This document shows positions 8,489 through 16,408 of a stretch of DNA of 64,000 bases, piece after piece; positions within the stretch are counted from its first letter, which is position 1; the number at the start of each line of letters is the position of its first letter. The DNA is taken from assembly GCA_965214125.1 (NCBI GenBank), contig CBDCBA010000027.1, positions 1 to 64,000 on the forward strand, in the 5' to 3' direction. A program made the translations under genes and the position numbers. Under the pieces are notes generated by a model that saw nothing but the letters and a program-made list of their open reading frames with translations, was not told the DNA's origin and did not search any database. Source of the stretch: CBDCBA01 sp965214125. Its GTDB lineage: Bacteria > Planctomycetota > Phycisphaerae > Tepidisphaerales > Tepidisphaeraceae.

Positions 8489-8986
8489 TCACAGGTGACC
8501 GATGCGCGTGACCGCGTCGCCCTCGAAGCGGGCATAATGCCCGTGCTCCTCATCCCACGTGCAGGCGTAGCCAACCGTCACGGGCACTGGGTCGCCGTCG
8601 CCGTAGTCGATGCCGACGTGCAGCGAGGAAGGCCCGGTCAGCAGCCGCCAGATCTCCGCCGGCTCGTGGATCTCGGGCACCTTCTCCCCCGCCCGATCGC
8701 CCCAGAAGTCGCGATAATCGTCGGCGATATCGCGGTAGTAAGCAACGCTCTCGCGCTCCACCGCCTCGTGCCGGGCGGCGGCGTTGCGGGCGAAACCACG
8801 CAAAGCCTCGCGCTGCCGCACCGTGGGCGGCGGCGGATCGTCAGCCTCGTCGTCCGGCTCGATCTCCAGCCGAATACCACTGCCAAGCGGCGGCAAGTCG
8901 ATCTCAGCTTCCCAAAAGGGGTCGGCGAATTCGACCGTTTCAAAGAACGCATCATCAAACGGCGGCCCATTCGACGCGGGAGGCAT
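8489..8986 (-). CDS. DUF6985-like protein inserted between sufC and sufD
   Basis: A 165-residue soluble, acidic protein (MPPASNGPPFDDAFF...). The C-terminal part, with HVGIDYGDGDPVPVTVGYACTWDEEHGHYARF, resembles DUF6985, a domain often found among immunity-like or accessory genes. The central region is helical and charged (RQREALRGFARNAAARHEAV). No catalytic residues are evident. Its ATG overlaps the sufC stop by one base (TGATG), so it is translationally coupled to sufC, and sufD starts 59 bases after its stop. It is not a normal part of suf operons. I see no sequence link to Fe-S chemistry; position is the only clue. Confidence 0.6.
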   Translation of the reverse strand: MPPASNGPPFDDAFFETVEFADPFWEAEIDLPPLGSGIRLEIEPDDEADDPPPPTVRQREALRGFARNAAARHEAVERESVAYYRDIADDYRDFWGDRAGEKVPEIHEPAEIWRLLTGPSSLHVGIDYGDGDPVPVTVGYACTWDEEHGHYARFEGDAVTRIGHL

Positions 8987-9747
8987 CAGGCACCCACCAT
9001 TTTCCGCTCGAACTGGTCGTACCCCTCGGCCTCCAGCGTGTGCGCGAGTTCCGGGCCGCCGCTTTCAACGATGCGGCCGTCGATCATCACGTGGACGAAG
9101 TCGGGCTTGAGGTAATCGAGCAGGCGCTGGTAGTGCGTCACAACGAGCATGCTCTTCTTGCCGTCGCGCAGGGCGTTGGCCCCCTCGGCGACGATCTTGA
9201 GGGCGTCGATGTCGAGGCCGCTGTCGGTCTCGTCCATGATGCAGAACTGCGGGTCGCAGACGAGCATCTGGAAGACCTCGTTGCGCTTCTTCTCGCCGCC
9301 GCTGAAGCCCTCATTGACGGCCCGCTGCATAAAGCTCGGGTCCATCTTGAGGGCCGTCATCTTCTCACGCACCATCTTCAGAAAGTCCGTCGCCGACAGC
9401 TCCGGCTTGCCCTGGTGCTTCCTGATCTCGTTGACGGCCGCGCGGAGGAAGTAGCTCGTGCTAACGCCGGGGATCTCGACCGGGTACTGGAAGGCGATGA
9501 ACATCCCCTCCCGCGCCCGCTCCTCGGTCGACAGGTCAAGCAGGTCTTCGCCCTTGTAGGTCACGGAGCCCTGCGTGACTTCGTAGCTTTCCTTGCCCAT
9601 GAGCACCTGCGACAGCGTCGACTTGCCGCTGCCGTTCTTGCCCATGATGGCGTGGACCTCCCCCTCGTTCATGGTGAGGTTGACGCCCTTGAGGATCTCG
9701 CGCCCGGGGACTTCGGCGTGAAGGTCGTTGATTTCGAGGAGTGGCAT
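8986..9747 (-). CDS. sufC: Fe-S cluster assembly ATPase SufC
   Basis: A 253-residue ABC-type ATPase that powers the SufBC2D scaffold. All motifs are present: Walker A GKNGSGKST, Q-loop AFQYPVEIPG, ABC signature FSGGEKKRNEVFQM, Walker B FCIMDETDSGLD (the SufC-typical variant with Asp-Glu-Thr-Asp-Ser) and H-loop VVTHYQRLL. Length is normal for SufC. ATG 9747 is only five bases downstream of the end of the 9753-10025 gene. The stop overlaps the next start by one base, giving a tightly coupled transcript. Cytoplasmic. Confidence 0.96.
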   Translation of the reverse strand: MPLLEINDLHAEVPGREILKGVNLTMNEGEVHAIMGKNGSGKSTLSQVLMGKESYEVTQGSVTYKGEDLLDLSTEERAREGMFIAFQYPVEIPGVSTSYFLRAAVNEIRKHQGKPELSATDFLKMVREKMTALKMDPSFMQRAVNEGFSGGEKKRNEVFQMLVCDPQFCIMDETDSGLDIDALKIVAEGANALRDGKKSMLVVTHYQRLLDYLKPDFVHVMIDGRIVESGGPELAHTLEAEGYDQFERKMVGA

Positions 9748-9752
9748 GTTGC

Positions 9753-10025
9753 TTAGTAGCTTTCGTTATCGCATTCAGTGTCGATGCCAAGCAGCTTTCC
9801 GCGCCCGAGCAGTTCGACGAGTTCATCCATTAGTTCGGCTTCACCAGAATCTGCGCCTACAGCTGTCGCCGTCACTGCAACCCACGTCCCGTTGTTCCGG
9901 CAGCCAGTGTGTTCCAACTCGCCACCAGCGAGTTGGATATCCACCGCTCGCTCGAAGTCGAGGAGGTCGTCGTAGTCATCAAGCGCCTCCAGCTTCACCT
10001 TCGCCACTAGCGTCGACCGCGACAT
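9753..10025 (-). CDS. small protein of unknown function coupled to a relic sufB end
   Basis: A 90-residue acidic protein (MSRSTLVAKVKLEALDDYDD...) that I do not recognise. It has a short N-terminal beta/helix region, a central segment with Cys-Arg-Asn-Asn-Gly-Thr-Trp and an acidic helical end (MDELVELLGRGKLLGIDTECDN). The ATG shares one base with the TGA of the duplicated sufB 3' end (TGATG at 10027-10023). Before the hicAB insertion it was therefore probably translationally coupled to sufB. Its stop is five bases before sufC. The layout suggests it entered the operon separately from hicAB. Function unknown. Confidence 0.55.
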   Translation of the reverse strand: MSRSTLVAKVKLEALDDYDDLLDFERAVDIQLAGGELEHTGCRNNGTWVAVTATAVGADSGEAELMDELVELLGRGKLLGIDTECDNESY

Positions 10026-10150
10026 CAGCCGACGCTCCCCTCGAGGCTGACTTCCAGCAGCGCCTTCGCCTCCACCGCGAACTCCATCGGCAGCTCCGCG
10101 AAGACCTCCTTGCAGAAGCCGTTGACGATCATGTTGGTCACGTCGTCAAA
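10025..10150 (-). pseudogene. duplicated 3' end of sufB (last ~41 codons, no start)
   Basis: About 126 bases whose translation, FDDVTNMIVNGFCKEVFAEL and onward to LLEVSLEGSVG-stop, repeats the last 41 residues of SufB (10737-10861) with two to three changes near the start. Many third-position differences are visible in the DNA, so the copy is not recent. It begins where hicB ends, in a different frame, and has no start codon, so it is a relic. The two sufB ends flank hicA and hicB exactly, as if a toxin-antitoxin unit had entered the 3' end of sufB and rebuilt the reading frame with a duplicate. Confidence 0.9.
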
Positions 10151-10508
10151 CACTGGCCGCCTCCTTTGACGGATTGGCTTCTGTCGCCTGCTCGTCATGC
10201 GGATGCTCGTCACGCCAGCGACCCGCCTCCTCAACCTCCCGCTTGAGGCCGCACACCTTCTCGAAGGGGTTCGGGGCATATCCAGTGCGATCGTCGAACT
10301 GCAATGGCTCAGGCAGAGGATTGCCGTCGTTCTTTGCCCACATGATGCATGACTCCATCAAGTCCTTGCCCATCGCGACTGCCTCTTCCCACGTCTCCCC
10401 GTGAGTCGTGGCGCTTCGGCCAAACTCCGGAATCGACACGATGAAGCAGCCGTTCGTGTCCGACCAGTTGATCATCATGCTGTACGGCAGATTCGGACGC
10501 TTCATCAT
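10146..10508 (-). CDS. hicB: HicB-family antitoxin
   Basis: A 120-residue HicB-like antitoxin. The N-terminal half is the partially degraded RNase H-like fold typical of the family: YSMMINWSDTNGCFIVSIPEFGRSATTHGETWEEAVAMGKDLMES. HicB neutralises HicA and often represses its own operon through a C-terminal DNA-binding domain. Here the C-terminal half (PLPEPLQFDDRTGYAP...) is charged and has no obvious helix-turn-helix or ribbon-helix-helix, so autoregulation is uncertain. ATG 10508 overlaps the hicA stop by four bases (ATGA). The stop codon sits at the junction with the relic sufB end. Confidence 0.85.
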   Translation of the reverse strand: MMKRPNLPYSMMINWSDTNGCFIVSIPEFGRSATTHGETWEEAVAMGKDLMESCIMWAKNDGNPLPEPLQFDDRTGYAPNPFEKVCGLKREVEEAGRWRDEHPHDEQATEANPSKEAASV

Positions 10509-10735
10509 TTGCCTTTCTTCTGCTGTTCCGCAGCTTCCACAGCCTGCACGATCCTGATCTGCTTGTACGCCTTGTCAGCCTGATACTTTCGGGCGTCCGC
10601 ACCCGTTTTCCCACTGATGACGACTTTTTCCGTCGCTTTCGGGTGGTCGTACTTGCGGTGGCTGCCCTTGCCGGATTCCACAGTAAACGCCGCCCGCAGC
10701 AGGTCACGCTCCACCTCGCGGTTCTTCTTCGGCAT
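10505..10735 (-). CDS. hicA: HicA-family toxin (mRNA interferase)
   Basis: A 76-residue basic protein of the HicA family, small dsRBD-like mRNA interferases controlled by HicB. The catalytic-type His is in GKGSHRKYDHP, followed by the strand VVISGKTG and a C-terminal helix rich in Lys and Gln. It starts with ATG 10735, one base after the sufB stop codon (TAGGATG), so it would be translated at the pace of sufB. It is followed by hicB with a four-base overlap. Toxin-before-antitoxin order is normal for hicAB. Being embedded in an essential assembly operon without a clear promoter of its own is unusual. Confidence 0.85.
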   Translation of the reverse strand: MPKKNREVERDLLRAAFTVESGKGSHRKYDHPKATEKVVISGKTGADARKYQADKAYKQIRIVQAVEAAEQQKKGK

Positions 10736-10736
10736 C

Positions 10737-12269
<1,533 letters not shown>

Positions 12270-12313
12270 CCAAGTGACCGGGCCATGTTTGGGGCGGTTT
12301 CAGCCGAATTTGC

Positions 12314-12700
12314 CTAGACCGTGAAGCTGCTGCCGCAGCCGCAGGTGCTGGAGGCGTTGGGGTTCTTGAAGACGAAACCCGTGTGCAGGCCCTCGCCTTG
12401 GAAGCCGATCTGCACCCCGCCGAGGTAGAGCAGGCTGCGCTCGTCGCAGACGATGCGGATGCCCTCGCTGGTCATCTCTTCCTCGCCTTCGTCCAACTCG
12501 TCGAGTTCAACAAGGTCGAGGCTGTACTGGAAGCCGCTGCATCCGCCGCCCTTGACGCCGACGCGCAGGTAGGTTTTGGCCTCGTCGAGCTCCTGATCCT
12601 TGATGTACTCGCGGATCTCGTCGGCGGCCGGCGGGGTGAGGGAGACGATGCTGGCATCGTCGGTGGCGGAGGCACGGTCGATGGTGGCGGTATCGCTCAT
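12314..12700 (-). CDS. A-type Fe-S carrier (SufA/IscA/ErpA family)
   Basis: A 128-residue HesB/IscA-type protein that receives Fe-S clusters from a scaffold and delivers them to apoproteins. The three ligand cysteines are present: C54 in GGGCSGFQY and C120/C122 in STCGCGSSF at the extreme C-terminus. An acidic N-terminal extension (MSDTATIDRASATDD) precedes the domain. ATG 12700 is chosen because the frame upstream runs into an inverted repeat. It is the first gene of the suf operon, about 45 bases before sufB. The operon promoter must lie in or near the repeat at 12744-12812, or within the downstream part of the gene before it. Confidence 0.92.
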   Translation of the reverse strand: MSDTATIDRASATDDASIVSLTPPAADEIREYIKDQELDEAKTYLRVGVKGGGCSGFQYSLDLVELDELDEGEEEMTSEGIRIVCDERSLLYLGGVQIGFQGEGLHTGFVFKNPNASSTCGCGSSFTV

Positions 12701-12743
12701 GATGTTCAGTATACGCGGTAGGCGGTGCGCGTGTGCGGGCAAA

Positions 12744-12812
12744 GTAGGGTGGGCACAGCCCACCATCTGGGGCCGGCAATCCAGAATCGGAGGTGGGCCG
12801 TGCCCACCCTAT
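12744..12812. repeat. inverted repeat, second copy of the GTAGGGTGGGCACGGCCCACC type
   Basis: Arms 12744-12764 and 12792-12812 pair with two mismatches around 27 bases. The arm sequence is the one seen at 4068-4122, so this is a dispersed family. The right arm supplies the TAG stop of the minus-strand gene at 12809-13948. The left arm lies about 45 bases before the start of the suf operon. It may act as terminator for the upstream gene. Confidence 0.8.
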
Positions 12813-13948
12813 CGCAGCGTCTCCGGGTCGACGCCGCGCGATTGCCAGAAGTCGCGGAAGGCGAGGGGGGAGACCTCGCTCGGCTTGATCTCGCTGCGGC
12901 CGCCCCAGAAGACGTTCGTGTACTCCACCGGGATGCTAAGGCGCGCCAGGTGCTCGTCGATCGCGGCCTTGTGGGCGAGGACCTTCTCCTTCTCCGTGCC
13001 ATGGCTGACGCCCATGAGGTTGACGTCGCCGAACGCCGGGCCGGCCTCGCGCCAGTAGGCGTGGGTCATGCAGTGGAACCGCCCGATTTCGCGGCCGGCC
13101 TCCAGCTCCCTGCCTTCGGGCACCTTCCAGTGGAACAGGGCGTTGAAGCGCGTGACGCGCTCGCCGGTGGAAAGCTTCTTGTAGTGCTCGAGGAACGTGC
13201 TGAACCGCCCGATCACGCCGCGGGCGGCGAGGTCGTTCGCCTTGGCGAGAAAGGTGTCGAGCGAGACGCCGGCCTCCTTGGCGCGGGGTTCCCAGAGCGG
13301 ATCGGCGGCGAGTTCATCCGGGGCGAACTCGCGCTTGAGGGCGGTCAGGATCGGCCATTCGTCATCGGCGACGTCGGCGACCTCCACGTCGATCACGCGG
13401 CCCGGCTCATCCGTCTTGTCGCCGGGTTGCAGCTCCTTTCGCCGCACGTGGCCCACGCCGAGGGCGAAGAGCTTTTTCGCCGGCAGCAGCATGAAGGCGT
13501 CGGCCTTGATGATGCGCTTGAGCTCCTGGCAGTGCTTTTCGAGCGAGTAGCCGACGGGTACCTTCAGCGTCGTCCAGAGGCGGTACTTCGCGCCGGCGAT
13601 CTTCTGGTCGGTGCTGCGGACGACGACGTGGCCGCTGAAGGGGTCGTGCTTGAACAGCCAGTCGAACGCGGCGTGGAGCTTGCTCTCGCGAACCTTCCAC
13701 GCGACGAGCGCACCGCGGGCAAGGTTGGTTGCGAGCAGGGTTTGTCGCACCCGACGAATGACGCCGGCGCGCAGCATCGCTTGGACGCGGGCGATCACGA
13801 TCTGCTTGGGCAGGTTGGCCTGCTTCGCCACCTCACCAAAGGGATCCGGCTGAAAGCCTTGCAGCTTGTCCTCGCTCACGGCGAGGATGGCGGCGTTGAC
13901 GGGGTCGGCGACCTCGACGGGGATTTCGGCGGAAACGGCGGCGGGCAC
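12809..13948 (-). CDS. AsnC/Lrp-type protein with two fused siroheme-decarboxylase-like units
   Basis: A protein of about 379 residues with two consecutive modules, each an AsnC-type winged-helix segment followed by an RAM-like domain. Module 1 has DPFGEVAKQANLPKQIVIAR, VIRRVRQTLLATNLARGALV and AWKVRESKLH. Module 2 has KEAGVSLDTFLAKANDLAAR, IGRFSTFLEHYKK and FHWKVPEGRELEAGREIGRF. This resembles AhbA plus AhbB (or NirDL/NirGH), which decarboxylate siroheme on the way to heme or heme d1, rather than a classic Lrp regulator. The typical HYRRLGFxAN core is altered in both halves, so activity is unsure. Start GTG 13948 is a guess; 21 bases separate it from the divergent DUF547 gene. The TAG stop comes from the repeat at 12744-12812. 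Confidence 0.7.
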   Translation of the reverse strand: MPAAVSAEIPVEVADPVNAAILAVSEDKLQGFQPDPFGEVAKQANLPKQIVIARVQAMLRAGVIRRVRQTLLATNLARGALVAWKVRESKLHAAFDWLFKHDPFSGHVVVRSTDQKIAGAKYRLWTTLKVPVGYSLEKHCQELKRIIKADAFMLLPAKKLFALGVGHVRRKELQPGDKTDEPGRVIDVEVADVADDEWPILTALKREFAPDELAADPLWEPRAKEAGVSLDTFLAKANDLAARGVIGRFSTFLEHYKKLSTGERVTRFNALFHWKVPEGRELEAGREIGRFHCMTHAYWREAGPAFGDVNLMGVSHGTEKEKVLAHKAAIDEHLARLSIPVEYTNVFWGGRSEIKPSEVSPLAFRDFWQSRGVDPETLR

Positions 13949-13969
13949 GAAGGACAGTAGCCGCGGGGG

Positions 13970-14902
13970 ATGACAACATCGTTCATCCCGACGACGATGC
14001 ACCGCATGCCTCGCGGTCCAGCGTTTCCGTCGTTCCTTCTCGCCACAATCGTCCTGCCCGTCGGCGTCGCGGCGCTGGTTGCCGGTGCCGGCTGGCTCGG
14101 CGTGAAGGCGACCGCGTCGACGGCCCAATCCGGCGATGGCCAAGCCTCGACGCAGCCGGCGTCGCAGCCAGCGTCGTCGCAGCCGGCATCGCGTCCCGCC
14201 GACTTGGTGGCCGGCCCAATCGAGCACGCCACGCTCGACGCCGCCCTCGCGCAGCACGTCGACGCCGACGGCTTCGTCGAGTACGCCGCCCTCGCTGACA
14301 ACCGCGACGGTCTCGACGAATACCTCCAAAGCCTCGCGACGCTCGATCTGTCGAGCATTGAGGGGGACGAGAAACTCGCGACCCTCATCAACGCCTACAA
14401 CGCGTTCATGCTCGAGCTCGTCCTCGACGCCTGGCCGATCGAGAACGTGGAGCGCGACCTTGAGCAGCCGTTCGAGAAAAAGCATTTCACGCTCGGCGGC
14501 AAGGACGTTTCGCTGAACGAGGTCGAGCACGAGATGATCCGCAAGGAGTTCGACGAGCCGCGGATTCACTGGGCCGTCGTCTGCGGGGCGTTCAGTTGCC
14601 CGAAGCTGCGAAGCGAGGCGTACACGGCCGACAAGCTTGAAGACCAGTTGCAGGAGCAGGCCGAGTACGTCCATAACGGCCCGCGTTACGTCGAGTACGA
14701 CGGCGGCGACACGATTCGCCTGACGCCGCTGTACGACTGGTACGCCGAGGATTTTAACGACGGTGATGCGCTCACCTACGCGGCGCAGTTCCTGCCGGCG
14801 CTCAAGGATCGGCTCGACGCCGGCAACCCGCCCGCGGTCGAGTTCCTCGACTACTCGTGGGCCGTCAACGACGTGAGCAACCGCGAGCAGCTTCCCGAAT
14901 GA
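13970..14902 (+). CDS. exported DUF547 protein
   Basis: A 310-residue protein. An N-terminal hydrophobic segment (about residues 18-45, FLLATIVLPVGVAALVAGAG) acts as signal or anchor. It is followed by a low-complexity linker of Gln/Pro/Ala/Ser repeats (TQPASQPASSQPASRPA) and a DUF547 domain from about residue 85: DGFVEYAALA, NAYNAFMLELVLDAWPIENV, FTLGGKDVSLNEVEHEMIRK, FDEPRIHWAVVCGAFSCPKL with its Cys residues, and a closing LTPLYDWYAEDF. The function of DUF547 is not established. It is coupled to the flavoprotein downstream by an ATGA overlap, a pairing also seen in other bacteria. ATG 13997 is an alternative start. Confidence 0.82.
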   Translation: MTTSFIPTTMHRMPRGPAFPSFLLATIVLPVGVAALVAGAGWLGVKATASTAQSGDGQASTQPASQPASSQPASRPADLVAGPIEHATLDAALAQHVDADGFVEYAALADNRDGLDEYLQSLATLDLSSIEGDEKLATLINAYNAFMLELVLDAWPIENVERDLEQPFEKKHFTLGGKDVSLNEVEHEMIRKEFDEPRIHWAVVCGAFSCPKLRSEAYTADKLEDQLQEQAEYVHNGPRYVEYDGGDTIRLTPLYDWYAEDFNDGDALTYAAQFLPALKDRLDAGNPPAVEFLDYSWAVNDVSNREQLPE

Positions 14903-16401
14903 GCGCACCGTTTCCCGAAGCGGAACCGTACGACGACGCGAACCAATCGCTCGTTGCCCACACGCACCCGCAGGACTACGCGAACCCGACGCCGAGCGGG
15001 CGGTACAACCTTGTCGTCCTCGGCGGCGGCACGGCAGGGCTCGTGGCCGCCGGCGTTGCGGGGGCGACGGGGGCGAAGGTCGCGCTGGTCGAGTCAAAAT
15101 TGCTCGGCGGCGATTGCCTCGTCACCGGCTGCGTGCCAAGTAAGGCCCTGCTCGCCGCGGCGAAGGCGGCCCACGTCACGCGGCACGCGGGTGACTTCGG
15201 CGTCGCAACGGGCGACGTGACGATCGACTTCCCCGCCGTCATGCAGCAGGTGCGCGAGCGCCGCGCCGCCATCGCGCCGCACGACTCGGTCGAGCGCATC
15301 CGCGACGAGTTTAACGTCGAGGTCTACTTCGGCCACGCCCGTTTCAGCGGGCGGTCCCAAGTTGAGGTCGAGGGCAACGCCGGCAACCGCACGCTCGACT
15401 TCAAGTCCGCCCTGATCGCCACCGGCAGCAAGCCGGCCGTTCCCGACATCCCCGGCCTTGCCGACGCCGGGTTCCTGACGAACGAAACGCTCTTTTCCCT
15501 CACCGATCTGCCCGCCCGCCTGCTTGTGATCGGCGGCGGGCCCATCGGCTGCGAGATGGCCCAAGCGTTCGCGCGACTCGGCTCGCGCGTCACGCTCGTG
15601 CAGCGCAACGCTCGCCTGCTGACCAAGGACGATGCCGACGCGGCGCAGGTCGTGCGGGAGGCCTTGATCCGCGACGGGGTCGACGTGCGGTTGGATGCGG
15701 AGGTCACGTCCGTCTCCCAGGCTCAAGCGCAGCTCGACAAGGGCGGGACGATCGCGTTCGACCGCATCCTCGTCGCGGTCGGTCGCCGGCCCAACGTGGA
15801 CGGCCTCGGCCTCGACGCCGCGGGCGTGACGACGAACGACAAGGGCGTGGTCACGGATTCGATGCTGCGAACTACCAACCACCACATCTACGCCGCGGGC
15901 GATGTCGCGGGCCGCTGGCAGTTCACGCACGCTGCCGACGCGATGGGGCGAATCGTGGCGCAGAACACGCTCTATTTCTTCCGCAAGAAGGTCCACAAGC
16001 TGGCAATGCCGTGGTGTACCTACACCGATCCGGAACTGGCCGCCGTCACCTTCGACGGCCAACCGGCGTCGAAGCTCGCGGACGACTTCAAGTGCGTGCG
16101 CGTCGATCTGGACGACGTCGACCGCACGATCATCACGGGCGAGACGGCCGGCTTTCTTAAGGTATTTCACGATGGCGGCAAGATTCGCGGCGTCGTAATC
16201 GTTGGGCCACACGCGGGCGACCTGATCGGCGAGGCGGCGTTGGCGATCCGCATGAAGGCGACGCTCAGCGACCTGTCGAGCACGATTCACCCCTACCCGA
16301 CAATCGCCGAAGCGTTCCGTTCCGCTGGCGATCAGCACGTGCGCAAGTCGCTTCGCAAGTACGGCTGGGCGCTGCGGACGGTCAACCGCTGGCGGCGGTA
16401 G
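14899..16401 (+). CDS. mercuric-reductase-like FAD-dependent disulfide oxidoreductase
   Basis: A 500-residue member of the pyridine nucleotide-disulfide oxidoreductase class I family. It has the FAD-binding motif VVLGGGTAGLVAAGVAG, the redox-active pair in GGDCLVTGCVPSKALL, a second dinucleotide site LVIGGGPIGCEMAQAFARLG, the FAD motif IYAAGDVAG and the C-terminal dimerisation domain with STIHPYPTIAEAF, where the His and Glu sit as in MerA and lipoamide dehydrogenase. There is no N-terminal HMA domain and no C-terminal mercury-binding Cys pair, so real mercury reduction is doubtful. I chose ATG 14899 because it overlaps the DUF547 stop (ATGA), making a coupled pair. Confidence 0.85.
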   Translation: MSAPFPEAEPYDDANQSLVAHTHPQDYANPTPSGRYNLVVLGGGTAGLVAAGVAGATGAKVALVESKLLGGDCLVTGCVPSKALLAAAKAAHVTRHAGDFGVATGDVTIDFPAVMQQVRERRAAIAPHDSVERIRDEFNVEVYFGHARFSGRSQVEVEGNAGNRTLDFKSALIATGSKPAVPDIPGLADAGFLTNETLFSLTDLPARLLVIGGGPIGCEMAQAFARLGSRVTLVQRNARLLTKDDADAAQVVREALIRDGVDVRLDAEVTSVSQAQAQLDKGGTIAFDRILVAVGRRPNVDGLGLDAAGVTTNDKGVVTDSMLRTTNHHIYAAGDVAGRWQFTHAADAMGRIVAQNTLYFFRKKVHKLAMPWCTYTDPELAAVTFDGQPASKLADDFKCVRVDLDDVDRTIITGETAGFLKVFHDGGKIRGVVIVGPHAGDLIGEAALAIRMKATLSDLSSTIHPYPTIAEAFRSAGDQHVRKSLRKYGWALRTVNRWRR

Positions 16402-16408
16402 CATCGCG

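Noticed and set aside
12809..15097. An N-terminally extended 762-residue form of the AsnC-like gene
   Set aside because: The extension is antisense to the DUF547 gene, which has a complete domain and signal; the minus-strand part is Arg/Val/Gly-rich shadow.
14899..16401. True mercuric reductase
   Set aside because: There is no HMA domain and no C-terminal vicinal Cys pair, and no mer genes are nearby; it is only a family relative.
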